Shown here: piece after piece, positions 23,597 to 35,601 of the stretch
Numbering within the stretch: the first letter of the stretch is position 1
Layout of the letters: each line of letters opens with the position of its first letter
Source of the DNA: Rhizophlyctis rosea
Taxonomy: Eukaryota; Chytridiomycota; Chytridiomycetes; Rhizophlyctidales; Rhizophlyctidaceae
Assembly (NCBI GenBank): GCA_027596075.1
Contig: JADGJC010000216.1
Location: forward strand, 1 to 64,000
DNA length: 64,000 nt
Reading direction: 5' to 3'
Made by a program: the position numbers and the translations under genes
The notes under the pieces: model-generated
Seen by the model: only the letters and a program-made list of their open reading frames with translations
The model's database searches: none
Told to the model about the DNA's origin: nothing

Positions 23597-25206
23597 TTGC
23601 GGGTGAGTTTGGGCAAACGGGCGGGGGCCGGGTGGTGATTTAGAATTGTACCGATGCTTTTGCAGTTTCTCCGAGATGCCTTCTGAACCGTGAAGAGTCA
23701 GCGCAGTAATTGTGTTGGGACCCTAAGAGAGGGCTGTTGAGACACTATGTGATTCGGAGGGGAAGAGTAGAAGGTGAAGGAGCAATTTAGGACCGACCTC
23801 AGTTAACTTTTAGCACGCAAAGGGAGAAGTTTAACGGGACGTTAACCAATTGAATGCCAACGTCTACGAGCATGGTTGCGCAAAGCAAAGCAAAAATAAA
23901 GTGACCACTTATGCAAAGACGCATCCACGCACTCAACCATGGCAGTTGGGAATCATTGATGCCCATGCCAATCTGTTTGAGCCAAAGACTCGAGAACTTC
24001 ACACGTCCTGTTAATCTCCCCCGCGAGTCATCCCACCAGGGACTCGGACTCCCAAAATCAGCCATCACCTGACGTCCATCAATCTCAATTGTCATAACAC
24101 CAAAAGACAAAATCATCAATCTTCCACGCCCAGCAAAGTCAGCAACAGCGGTCAGAAGTCCGTCCAGAGAGCGCTATCTAAACGCTTTGTTGAAATATCG
24201 TTTAGTCGTTTCTTTTCCTGCCGAACGCCATGCGAACCGCTAGTCAATAAGAATGCCACATCAATGACCAAAATCTAAATAAGACAGAAGATAAAGTCAT
24301 TGCGGACCTAGTACACAGTCACGGGGATACTGCCAGAATATTTCCACTGATGTTAAGACCGTTCAGATTGCATAGCTGTGCTTGCAGTCCCCTAGTTCAA
24401 AGAATCTCAACAAGTGATATGTGCAACATGTACATACATCTACTACTCGTGTAAGGCCTTTAACAAAACAATATAGGGACACTGGGCGGATCAGCAGCCC
24501 CAACCGGTGTGCAAAGTGCGACCGTCGCGACATATTCATGTGCAGTGGCCAACATCCCCACTGCCGTGCTCCTTTCCCGTGACAAATCCTTTTTTCGCTC
24601 ATCGCACTCGTATGTATGCCCAAGAAAAGTTTCTGTCCACCAGTTTCACGTAGTCGCAATGACAGTCGGGTCCTTGATTGCCCATAGCCTAAACGCAGGC
24701 CCAGCTATGGTCGATCCTTATCGAACTCGTACATTCTCTTTTTCCAAATGAGCATCTTCACTGGTCAACGTTTGTCTCGGATGTCACCCCACGGCACCTC
24801 AGTCTTCCCCTGACCAAAGATGTAGAAAAGGATATCACACCAAAACCCTTGATGACGAATTGATAGTTCACATATGCATTCAACTTCAACTCCCCAACTG
24901 GACATGTGTGATCATTTCATTACCAATGCGGACAATTCGGCTATCTGCACATGGAGCGTCGAAGTCAAGACCATCGCAAAAGGAAAAAATGAAAGTAATC
25001 AAGACCTCAAAAAGCATCTTCGCTGCATGGCAACAGTTTACCATCTCATAAGATACAATTGGCTGGACATCACCGTCCTCACACACTCGCACTCCTGACC
25101 CCCCACCAAAATCATAAACGAAAACACAAAGATGCATATATTTCAAACGCCATAGCAAAAACGCAACACAAACTACCAAACAACTTTCTAAATAAAAACC
25201 TCCCCC
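23597..25206. other. intergenic spacer
   Basis: There is no gene here. The last few hundred bases (from about 25060) are C-rich on the + strand, so they are G-rich in the sense of the downstream-reading coatomer gene. They probably hold its 3' untranslated region. Confidence 0.5.
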
Positions 25207-28200
25207 TTACGCACTCCCACCCAACAACTTATCAAAATCCTCATCAACATCCACAATCCCCACATCCCCAACACTAACATTATCCGTCACGGACGACAGG
25301 TCGTCAAAGTCGACGTCGCCCTGCAAATTTCATTCATGATTGCCGCACATTAGACAACTGTCCTGAAAAAGATACCAGGAGCCGGTGAAAGACGCAGAAA
25401 ACACTTACCCTCAAACTCCCAGTCCCAGTAGTATTAACCTCCATACTCAAATGACTCATAACATCACTCATATCCGGACGCTCTTCATCCGTCGCGACCG
25501 ATGCAGCCGAAGTCGAGGATCCGACCTACATTATCACAAACGGAAAACAATAAGTCACCACCCGTAATGTACCAAAAGACTAGCAATGCCTGCCTCATCT
25601 TCTCCCGGCATCCTAGTCACCCCATTGACAGCAAGAGTTACCCTGGCGGAATGGCCCGACGCCGTCGTGGGCGGCGGGATCGGGGACGAGGATGAGGGGA
25701 GGGACCCGCGGTCCGATGCGGCGTCGGAGAGGGGTGCGGAGCTTGAAGGAGGTCCGTTGGGGAAGTTGGTTTTCAGCTCTGTGGAAGGAAGTAATCTCAG
25801 CTCAGGTTCTAATCGCCTTCACCCAAACATGCATCCGTCAAGATTACTCACGTTCAATAATATCCCACTCCAAACTATCCTTCCAATCAACATACTCCCC
25901 CGCCGGCGGCAACCCCTTCTCCCTCCTCGTCTTATACCCTCCCTCCGCAAAAAGGGCCCACTCAACATCCGGGAACAAATTCGCATACTCCGCCGGATCA
26001 GCAATCGCCTCCGCACTCTTCTTCTTCCCCTGTTTCTGCAAACTTTCCCTCCACAGCCTTGCAACCCGCGAAATCTGGCTGGGCATGTACGTGCGCGCGA
26101 GGAGGGCCGCTTCCGGGATTCGGCCAGTGTTGATGAGGAGGTCGATGCCTTGTTCTACTTCGCCGCGGACGAGGTAGCACATGAAGGCGATGTTGTTTTT
26201 GCCTTGGTCCACTAGATTGGGATAGGGTGAGTTGTCCGAGCTTCACATGAGGCAGAATCACGCCACCATGATACTTACGCGCCAACTCGGCCAACTCCCG
26301 CATCCCCTCCGCATTACCCGCCGCTTGGTACATAAGAAGAAGACCCTCCAAATCCTTCGCGTTCTTCAAACATTCCTCCGCCAAATCAAACTGCAACGGG
26401 GTCATTTGTTCAGTCATGCTCCCAATAAATCGCCTGAATCTCCACATTCATACCTTCCAACTAGCCAACGCCGTATCCGCAACAGTCTTCCACCGGTCCT
26501 CCCGGTCAACCTCCTTCGCAATCTCAAGCGCAACCTCCAACTTGTTCAACCCAATCGCAAGGTCGAACCGGTGCTCTGGATCCGTCGAAACGGCCAGGGC
26601 TTGTTCCTTCAGATCTGCAACACGTCTTATGTCAGACGCTTGACTGTGTTTCACCCCATACATTCAAGATAATACCTTGTCCTTCCAAGAACCGCGCAAC
26701 ACGATTCCTCTGATCTGCGGGCACTCCAGGAAGGATACCCTCCGCCGCAGCCAAGTCCCCACGCAAAATAGCTGTTTGGTATTCGATGAGACTCAAGGGG
26801 AATGAATAGCTGAAGACGGCAAGGTCCTGCAGATGGGTAATTTAGCAATAAACACAATAAGCCGTTATTCAGCGTCAGATGCCCACCTTGTCCGCAAGGT
26901 ACACGCGGTTGTCGCGTGGAATATATCCGAGGAGGTACATGTTACTGCAGAAATTATTAGTGCTTGCATAGACGGCAAAGTAGAAACGTGCACAACATAC
27001 GTATCAAAATGACTCAAGGTAGCCGTCTGCCCACCAACAAGGTAATTCAACCGGTTCGCCGTATTGGTGTAAATGAAACAGTCGCCAACCCAACATCCCG
27101 TCTTGACCCTATCTCACAAAAAACCCCAATCAGCATCTCAAGCAACAACTCGCAATATTGAGAAATGAACCCACGTCTCCGAAATCTCCGTAATAAACTC
27201 AAACGCTTCCTCAATCCCTTCCTCCCCAATATCCCCAGCACCATGCGTGTCCAAATACTGCTGGTAAGCGATACGGTCGAACTTCAAAACATAGGTCGTG
27301 TCTTCGCATGCAATGGCGACGAGGTCGGATTCGGACCAGTAGACCTGTACATATCCAAAACGTCAGCGGGAGGTTCCACTCATTCCCGCTGCAAAAATCT
27401 CTCAGCACTAACATTCTTCGGTACAACATCCACCCTCCTCACACAAACACCCGTATCCCAATCATAGAAGTTCAAGAACGCGCTGCTCCTCACTCCCAGC
27501 AATGCGCCGCCGAAAATGCCCTCGGCGCCGTAGGAAGTGCGGATGTTGACGTTGGTCTTTTCCTTGAAGGATTTGAAGACCTTCACTTTTGTGGTGGATT
27601 CGCGGATGGCGTATCTTTGCAGGAAAAAGTTATCAGCATGGATCTCGTTGAGATAAGGTTTATATTATGGACTTACTCATTCGAATCCAAAGCCCACACA
27701 AACTCCAACGCGCTACCGAAGCTCTTATTTCTCCATGCCAACGCGGTGTAGATGATGAACTCTCCATCTCCGCAGACAACGACGAAACTGTTACAAAAAC
27801 CATTAATACGAATTCCTCGTAAAATAATGTGCTGGAAGCACTCACCGGCCATTGGGACTGTGCTGTAGCGTCTGTGGATAGACTTCACAACTTCCCAACT
27901 CCTTGTTGGGCAACATTATCCGCTCCCCATCCTTCACATTGTCATCTAAAGAAGCTTTCACGTTGGCCGTCAAAATCTCGTTGTGACGGGCCCAAATGAT
28001 CTTTCCACTGTTGTCCATCGAGACCGCTGGTTCCTCGCGACCGAGCTGAAACGGATCGTCAGTATTTCCGTGGGACACTATCCTCCTTGCGTATCTTTTG
28101 ACCCTACCTTGATGGCAATGGTACCGTCATCATATCCGAACGCAACATCGTTGCTTCCCCGCAAGTAACCGACCGCCCATACTCTCTCCATCCCATAATT

Positions 28201-29307
28201 CAATGTGTTCTCCAATCGATATGTGTTGGCGTGCCATATTCTTATTGTTCCTGTACGATCGGGTAAGTAACGTGACGAAACCCCCAAATCTTAAAATGCT
28301 CGAAAGTTACCATCCTCACTACCACTGACAATGATCGGCAATTCGGGGTGGAAGCAAACGATGGTAACATTCTGAGTGTGGCCCTCCAGCGTTTGAACAC
28401 ATGTCTTGTTCTGGTAGTCCCAAACTTTCACCAATCTGACACGCCCAGGTTAGTGATTGTGGCGGCACGATCCATCTATGTCCGAGCTTACTTGTCATCT
28501 GCTCCACTGACTAGGTAAGGTTTGTCGCCTCCATAGTAGTATTCGACGCAGTTGACCCCCTTCTCGTGTCCCTCCAAGGTATAATTTGGTACACTCGAGC
28601 CCATGTTCCACACCTTCACTGTCCGATCTAGGGAAGCACTAGCGAAGGTGTTGACGTCTTTGGGGTTGAAAACAACTTGCATAACGTAATGTGTGTGGCC
28701 CTCGAAAACCTGCAAAAGTCGCATCAGCCATGGTGTGCATTTCTCCTGGCGAAATTGCCTTTCGCCTTGAACGCACCATGACGTTCTTCCATCCCTTTTC
28801 CCAATCCCATAGCTTGATCAACATATCATCGGAACTGGTCAAAATGAATGGTTGCGTTGGGTGTACTGCTACGCTGCGAATGTAGTCTGCATGGGCTTCA
28901 AAGGCGACCACTTTCTCGTGCGTGTTGTAGTTGAACACCCGGACTTGCATGTCGTCAGATCCGGCGACAAGCCATGATTTTCGGGCAATGAATTTCGCAG
29001 CGCGTACAGGAAGGTCGGTGGTTTCGAAGGTTTTTACCAAACTCTGTCATGCGAAAGTCCAAGTCAGTAGTTGACCTATTGAATCAAAGATTCGGTATGA
29101 AAGCCACCTGGTTCTCATGGTTCCAAATGTATACATTGCCGTTGTAGAGCGCGGCGAGAAGCCATGGTTCGGTGGGATGGAAGTCTACTGCCTTCACACG
29201 CTCTGACCGGTTGTAGAGTTTTCGCTTGATATCTAACCGAAGCGGCTACAGAATGAGGCTGTCAGTGGCGAGAATTGTGTACGTGCGTCGAAGAATTTAC
29301 ATACCAT
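25207..29307 (-). CDS. COPB2: coatomer subunit beta-prime (COPI coat), 19 exons
   Basis: This is a COPI vesicle coat subunit for Golgi-to-ER retrieval; with alpha-COP it recognises dilysine tails. Exons: 29305-29307, 29108-29245, 28777-29043, 28492-28709, 28311-28435, 28108-28250, 27846-28045, 27677-27787, 27413-27614, 27175-27344, 27001-27108, 26887-26944, 26676-26826, 26454-26614, 26279-26390, 25852-26211, 25573-25778, 25409-25525, 25207-25320. They total 2964 bases, giving 987 aa with every phase consistent. Residues 2-300 form the N-terminal WD propeller ([43 protein letters not shown]). A second propeller and the coatomer WD-associated region follow (WNKSF-type, [30 protein letters not shown]), then the helical region ([17 protein letters not shown]). 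The C-terminus adds a Ser/Pro/Asp-rich tail, making it longer than the roughly 900-aa yeast and human proteins. The first coding exon is the ATG alone. Identity is certain; small exon edges may shift. Confidence 0.95.
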
Positions 29308-30360
29308 CTTGTCGTAAACCTTCTATGCAGGAACCTGTGTGTTCAATCCTAAAAGGAACCAGCGTGACGGTTAGTATGTGACTACTAAGTGCTCCCATTC
29401 CCACAGATCACATTTGCTGACAAGCCCTGCCTTCCTCCACCCGTTCTGCCGCTTGAACTAGGACAGTTTCTGGTGCCATTCTGAAGACAGGACCGCTTTT
29501 GACGCTTAGGCACTAGTCAGGTCCCAGTGCCGTTGAAAAGAGACCAAGTTCCCTCCAACACAATAGCCAAGATGGCAAGGGTCTCACGCGTTCAATCTTC
29601 GTGCCTACCTGACCGCAAACTGAGGCGTCAAGTGGAGAGCAACCGGTATGATGTTGAAACCTTCTGCGTATGATATGGTTCCCAGTCCTTTCGAATAACG
29701 CTTATATGTTATTACCCGTGGGAAAGTGGTGCATGGGATAGGGAAGTTGATGGGGGGGGATGAGCTTGCCAACAGGATACGAACGTGGCGGCCTTGAGAC
29801 TCAAACCCAAAGTGCAATGCAGTGGTTGGTGGACCGCCACCCACGCGGCTGAGCCAGCTGCTTAATTATACATCACGGGATATTAGGGGGCTTGCTGTAA
29901 GGTGCTTATGTCATCGACCAAATTCCATTCCCATCTTCCTCACCCGTTTCTCTTCCTGGTGAGGTTTGCAGGAGTTCGTTATGCAGAAACAGCATAATGT
30001 CATGTTCGAAATCATTCTTTGGCGATAATAACAGTCATCGTCACAGATGACGAAACGTACGTCGGGTTGTCGAATGCCACATCAGAGCACTGGAGTTGTT
30101 GGACCAGGGTTGGTGATGATTTCTTCCTTGAACTTCATTACATCGGTCCGGTCTTCAAAGAGCTCAAATCAAGTTGATCACATGACAGTGATGAGCGTCG
30201 CAATTGGCTCACCCAGACAGATGGGTTCAGTTCAAAAATTCGGTAATCACTGCGCCCAACCCTACTGCATCATATACATGGAAGCAAGATAGACAGCAAT
30301 GTAGCGATGAATATGTATAAAAAATGAACAGATATATGCAATGACATCCCCAACAAATAT
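29308..30360. other. intergenic: coatomer gene 5' region and MFS gene 3' region
   Basis: About 1 kb with no credible ORF. It should contain the coatomer promoter and 5' leader (just above 29307) and, near 30361, the 3' end of the transporter transcript. No TATA box can be singled out. Confidence 0.5.
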
Positions 30361-32069
30361 CTACACGACCTGCCCCCGCATCTCGCGATCCACAACCACC
30401 TCCTCCACATCCTCCTTCCTCATCTTCCCCTTCCTCCCCACCAAAACCCCGACAACCCCATACACCAAAATCGTCACCGCCATAAACCCCGAAGCACACC
30501 TAAACATAACCACATACCCAAACCTCCTCACCATAACCCCCCCAACAACACCCCCCAATCCGGGCCCCAACCCAGAATACATCCCCGTAATCAACCCCTG
30601 CGCCGTACTCTTCATCCCCTTTGGCGCAGCCTCCTCCGCCCACCCAACAGCACTAACCCACATCAACGAAAACGAAAACCCATGAAGCATCTCAACACCC
30701 AACACTCCCCACACCGTCCGTTCCGTCAACAGCGTGTAACACCCCAATCTAACAGCCATACCCACACCAGCGACGAAGATTGCCCACCGGTTGCCGAGGA
30801 ATGCGATGACCTGTTTCGACGTAAAGAAGAACGGCAGTTCGATTATAATGCCGAAGACGCCGACAAGGCCTAGGAGGGTGTTGGAGGCGTGGAGGGTTGT
30901 GCTGGTGTAGAGCCAGGCAAAGGAGGTGGTGATTGTGAAGGCTGTGCCGAGAGCGGCCATGGCGAGGAGGAAGGCTATGAAGTCCGGGTGGAAGGCCCAG
31001 CTGTAGGAGCCTAGGACGGTGAGGTGTTTGGAGGTGCGGGAGGGGCGAATGATAGAGAGGGAGCGGGTGCGGAGGGCGGAGGAGAGGCTTGGTCTTGGTG
31101 GTTGGGGCGTGGAAGTTTGTGTGATGTGGTCATCTGATGAGGATGAGGAGGCATCTTTCGAATCCACACAAAGTGTGTCTGTCGATGATGGATCGTGGTT
31201 TGTAGGGTCCGCGGTGGCCGGCATGGGAACCAACCAGCAAAAGGCCAGTGTAGTGACAGCAAACCCGACAGCAAAGGCAGTCTGAATTGAAAACGACACC
31301 ACCGATAGCGGAGTAGAAACATGATCTAATACCCCATTAGTCATCATATATGCTATCCCACAACTGACTGCGTTCCAAAGTCGTTGTCGACCATAACTGT
31401 GTAGAGAAGATATGAGGCTTCTGCGGCAGTCTGAACTGACGCACTGGACGCGCACTTACAACTCCTTCTGTCCCCTCAATACCTGCAAACACATCGCATC
31501 CAACATCGGCGTCATGGCCGTAATGAAGATAGTGCTCAACGCCGCAACAACGATCGCAAGACCGAAACTGCAGGTCGGTACGATGAAGACCCAATTGATG
31601 AATGACCCCTGCGATTCGCGACAATATTATGTTATGAGGAGGGATCCTGCATTGTGCCCACACAACGAACTGCAAAACCCACCACAACAGGCACAACCCC
31701 CATCAACCCCCTCGGCGTCTGCGTATAATCCGCTACAAACGAAAACACCGGCGCCGTCACCATCGCCAAGAAAGGCGGTACGGCTCCTAAAATACCAATC
31801 TGCGTACCATTGAAGCCTAGATTCTTTTCGTAGATCAGAGGGAGGAAGAAGAATTGTGTGGCAACTGGTCCGGAGCAGAAGTAGAGGATTTTGAGGAGGG
31901 CAAGTTCAAGGAGGGTTGGCGTGGTTTGTGGGGGGATATTGTGGGTGTGAATGTGGGAGGCAGTGGATTTACGGGATGGTGTTGGGGATGGGAGAGGGGA
32001 AACTTTGGGGAGGTCGGTGACGGTGTTGATTATTTCTAGGGAGGAGCGGAGGGATGTTGGGTCGGACAT
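30361..32069 (-). CDS. major facilitator superfamily transporter, MFS_1_like type (523 aa)
   Basis: This is a probable 12-helix secondary transporter of the MFS_1_like (PF12832) group; the substrate is unknown. Exons 31683-32069, 31460-31608 and 30361-31396 join in phase to 1572 bases. Residues 1-45 are a Ser/Thr/Pro-rich cytosolic head. Helix 1 begins near LLELALLKILYFCSGPVATQ, and a second helix lies around GTQIGILGAVPPFLAMVTAP. The exon 2-3 junction creates the signature FYGRQRLWNAVSCG (about 179-192), matching the family's YG-x-QR-x-W-G motif after helix 4. A long cytosolic loop rich in Ser and Asp (DSKDASSSSSDDH) separates the halves. The second half ends GLGPGLGGVVGGVMVRRFGY, VVGVLVGRKGK and a charged tail. 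Each exon turns from C-rich to G-rich. Family assignment is solid; distant relatives include animal MFSD6. Confidence 0.85.
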
Positions 32070-33612
32070 TTCGAGGGATGTTGTGCAGGGAAGAGCGAGT
32101 GAACAGTCGGGAAGGAAAAGACGGCGTCACCGGACGTGTCGATTGGGAGGGTACCTCCAGCTGGATCGGCCTTATAAATCCCTGTTGGTCGAAAGGAAGC
32201 TTCTGTGCTTGATGGAAACCCTCGCGCGTGCAACTGCCACGTTAGCGTCGGGAAAAACTTGAAAAATGAATCAGGTCGGTAAAAGTCTCCAGACCCACAG
32301 GACGCAAACACAAATGGGCTACTCAAGGCAACCCTACTGCTTTCAGAATTCGCTGCTCCCCTGCCATAAGCATGTTGGTACTGAGCGAAGTCTGATCCTT
32401 GGTCATATGGCCAAAACTTGTCACCTGCCCTGCATAGAAAAATTCGTAATGAAAAAAACCCGAAAAAAAAAAAATCGAAAGGGCACGAAAGGCACCAACA
32501 ACGTGGGGTTGCTATTTGTACCACCCAACTTGCAATTCCAGCGATGTTTATGTAATAGTGGCACAGTCATGTGAGGCTTAGATCTCAGCAACTCGACAGC
32601 AAAGAGTTTGAGATTCCTGGACCCGCGCGGCCATGCAATCCGTCTGCTCATCGCATCTGTTCCAATTCGACGTGCGTCCATATGTATTTGCGTAGTTCTA
32701 TGATTTTCTGGCTAGAAAATAGCAGCAATGAAGTCTACATTTCAGCGACCATGACCATGATGTTCGAAGCCTTGGGATCCTTACGTGGCATTCGTTGGCT
32801 CAACAACGCCGGTAACGAAGATCTTACATTCGTCGTGGTTGTCCTGATACGCTCAATGAAGTGAGTGCGCTATTCGAATCCGCGCTTATTTTTGGTTTGC
32901 GTAGGTGTATGGATTCCCTTGCCATTAAGGGCTGTCCAAAACGTTACTGAGATTGAGAATCAAGGGCGAATTGGCACGGAGTTGAATGTTCACTTTCATC
33001 TGCTCAAATCTCCCCCCTTCCTCTGCATATTTGTTTTTTTTCTGATTCATTTCGGCCATATTCTTACTGCCCGGCCAAAAAAAGGCCCTGGCAATTGGAG
33101 GCGGTCAAAAGTCGAAGACTCGACCGGTGCAACGGACCACTTTGTCCGGATCTGTCGGCGCACAGGTATGTCATTTGGCATTAGCTGGTGTGATGGAGGA
33201 TCGCTTTCGCAGCACCAAACGATGCAAGGTCCGATGCTATGGAGCACTTTGTGCGCGACTTGGCATGGCCAATCTTTTACATGTATCAGTGCCTCACAGA
33301 TACTAACACAGCAGATCAAGAACAAGTAGTTGGTTGTACTATCAGTTGTGCGGTTTGCATTTTTGGCGCAAAGCCTCGGAATGCGACCAAAGACAGAGCG
33401 TTCCGGGTGCTGAACATATATGACACACTACAGCCTTGCACCATCGAAAGTCTGCGCCTCGAGTGACCACACGCTCTTGTAAGTCTATGAAATCGTCTAT
33501 TGGTAGTACCTACAATCTACATGAGGTCCCACATCCTCGCCAGGAGGAAAGTGGACTTGAATATGTACATAGAACATCTATAGAAGTATTTACAAGAATA
33601 TCTGAACTGGAA
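32070..33612. other. intergenic spacer
   Basis: No credible gene was found. The 5' flank of the transporter gene lies at the left edge. A 12-base A tract is present at about 32464-32475. Frames of up to 154 aa occur but lack motifs and coding signature. Confidence 0.5.
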
Positions 33613-35601
33613 TCACGAAAACAACTTCTTGAAAACCCCCTTCTTCTTCTTCTTCTCTCCCACCTCCCCACCAAATTTCTTCCCACCCCCCTTAACAACC
33701 TCAACTTTCTGCGTCCGCCCACCTTGCATATTTAGTTGCCTACTCCGTTCCAACACCATCTTCATAATCGCGCCCCACTCAGCAAACTTCTCCTCCGTAA
33801 CATTGACTACCTGCTCCTCAACAACCGTAATAAGCGGCTTCGCTTCCTCGTCGCCTACCCTCACAGGTGCATTAACATCAGCACCCTTCTTCAACAACCA
33901 TTCCACCATTGCCTTGTGTTCATTCACGATAGCGCACATTAATGGTGGGAGAGTTTCGCCCTCCAAGGTGGCATGAACCCTCACGCCCGATTTGAGGAGG
34001 ATTTCGGCAGTGGGGATGTAACCGATTGCTGCGGCTTGGCCGAGAGGTGACATGCCCTTGGCATTGAGGGTGAAGGGAGATGCACCGGCTTTTAGAAAGA
34101 GTTCGGCGGTTTTTGGGTTTTGGTTCCGAATTGCGGAGAGGAGGGGTGTTTCGCCTTTTTTATTTGTGATATCGGGGTTGGCGCCGTGTTTGAGGAGGAG
34201 GGTGGCGTAGGTTGCTGGTATGGACTGTGGGAGAGGACTTGCAAGGTGAGTAATTTGATGTGGGAAGCCAAAAATAAAGAATGGAATGAGTACATACGCT
34301 TCTGTCGTCCATTTCTGCAACAGAGTGTAATGCGCTAAATCCTTCATCTTCGGTGGCATTGACATTGATGCCCTTCTGAACAAGGTATTCCACCGTATGG
34401 ACCTTCACGATGGGTTTGACACCATCCATATTGCTCGCCAGACACATAAACAGGGCATTGCGGCCGGAAAGTTCTGGCCTTCCAGGTGTGCGGTGGATGG
34501 AGTTGATGTTGGCACTGAATAGTAGACAGTCAGTGATCTGCCCATTTGCAGCAAATCATTCCGACGCTTCTTACCCGCACTCGATCAGCGTCTTGACGGC
34601 ATCCAACGATCCATTCAACGCAGCACTACCCAAAGCTGACCGCTCCCCTTCAAGCGGCTCCATCCGTGCTCCAGCCTTGATGAGCGTCCGGCAGATAGCG
34701 ACGTGGTTCCCATGTGCGGCGAGAGTGAGCGGTGTTTCCTCAGCGTACATGGCAGTGCGATTGATGTTGGCACCGCGTTGGATGAAGAGGTCTACCAGTG
34801 CGGGTCTCCCTATGGTGCAAAAGCATTTGAACATAAAATCCACTTGGTGTGACCAACCAAAAAAAACACATACCCGCCAAACAAGCCATATGCAACCCCG
34901 TCATGTCTTGATCATACGTGGTGTCCACATCCAGCCCGGCATTCAACTTTTTCACAACAGTGTCAACGTCGTTCTCCATCACGGCTTGCTTCATCCCCAT
35001 TTGGAGGCCATTCCCGGGGTGTGGCTTTCCGCCTCGTTGTTTGACGAGATCAATGAATTGCACGGCGCTTGGCTTATGTTCCAACAGGAAATCCAGTGCC
35101 TGTGCGCCGACCATTTGGGCGTTGGGATTGGCGCCATGGTCAAGCAGGAGGCGGACGATGTCCAGTTCAGCTGTGAGAAAAGGGCCATGGTTGTAATCAT
35201 ATTTAGGTCTGACCCAGAGTGAGAGGAATCCCGTCGTGTCAACCACGTACCATCCTGGATCTCATCACTACGAACAGCCACTTCCCCAGCGCATCCCTTG
35301 CCATCCCAATGGTAGTTCGGGTCCGTTCCAGAACTCAGCAAGATTTTGATAATCTCCCATTTCTTTTGCAGAACTGCCAGTCCGAGCGGAACAGTGTTGG
35401 GGCCGCCAGCGGTTACGTTCCAGTTTGCTCCCATTGCTGATGGTCGCAACAACCGGTCAGAGATGCTGCACGAAGGAAATGTGACATCAAGGTGGACTCA
35501 CCTGCCAAATACCGAACTTCCTTCACCTTTTCCAATGCGATACACTCGAAAAGCGTATATGTGTGCATGGTCGCATCGGCGCTGAGGGCTTTCCATACCA
35601 T
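33613..35601 (-). CDS. ankyrin-repeat protein (about 548 aa, 6 exons)
   Basis: This is a protein-interaction scaffold made almost wholly of ankyrin repeats, with no catalytic domain seen. Exons 35502-35601, 35251-35436, 34874-35170, 34575-34809, 34298-34514 and 33613-34224 are phase-consistent. Repeats include LGLAVLQKKWEIIKILLSSG, AELDIVRLLLDHGANPN, MTGLHMACLAG, RPALVDLFIQRGANINR, ETPLTLAAHGNHVAICRTLI, KAGARMEPLEGE, TVEYLVQKGINVNATEDEGF, ATLLLKHGANPDITNKKGET and HKAMVEWLLKKGADVNAPV. Exon 1-to-2 joining gives RYLA-AMGANWNV. The protein ends in a lysine-rich tail (GEKKKKKGVFKKLFS). The 5' end is unsure: ATG 35601 is in frame, but another ATG at 35695 opens a plausible leader in a different frame and no normal intron links them. 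Partner and location are unknown; the basic tail might bind nucleic acid or membrane. Confidence 0.8.
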
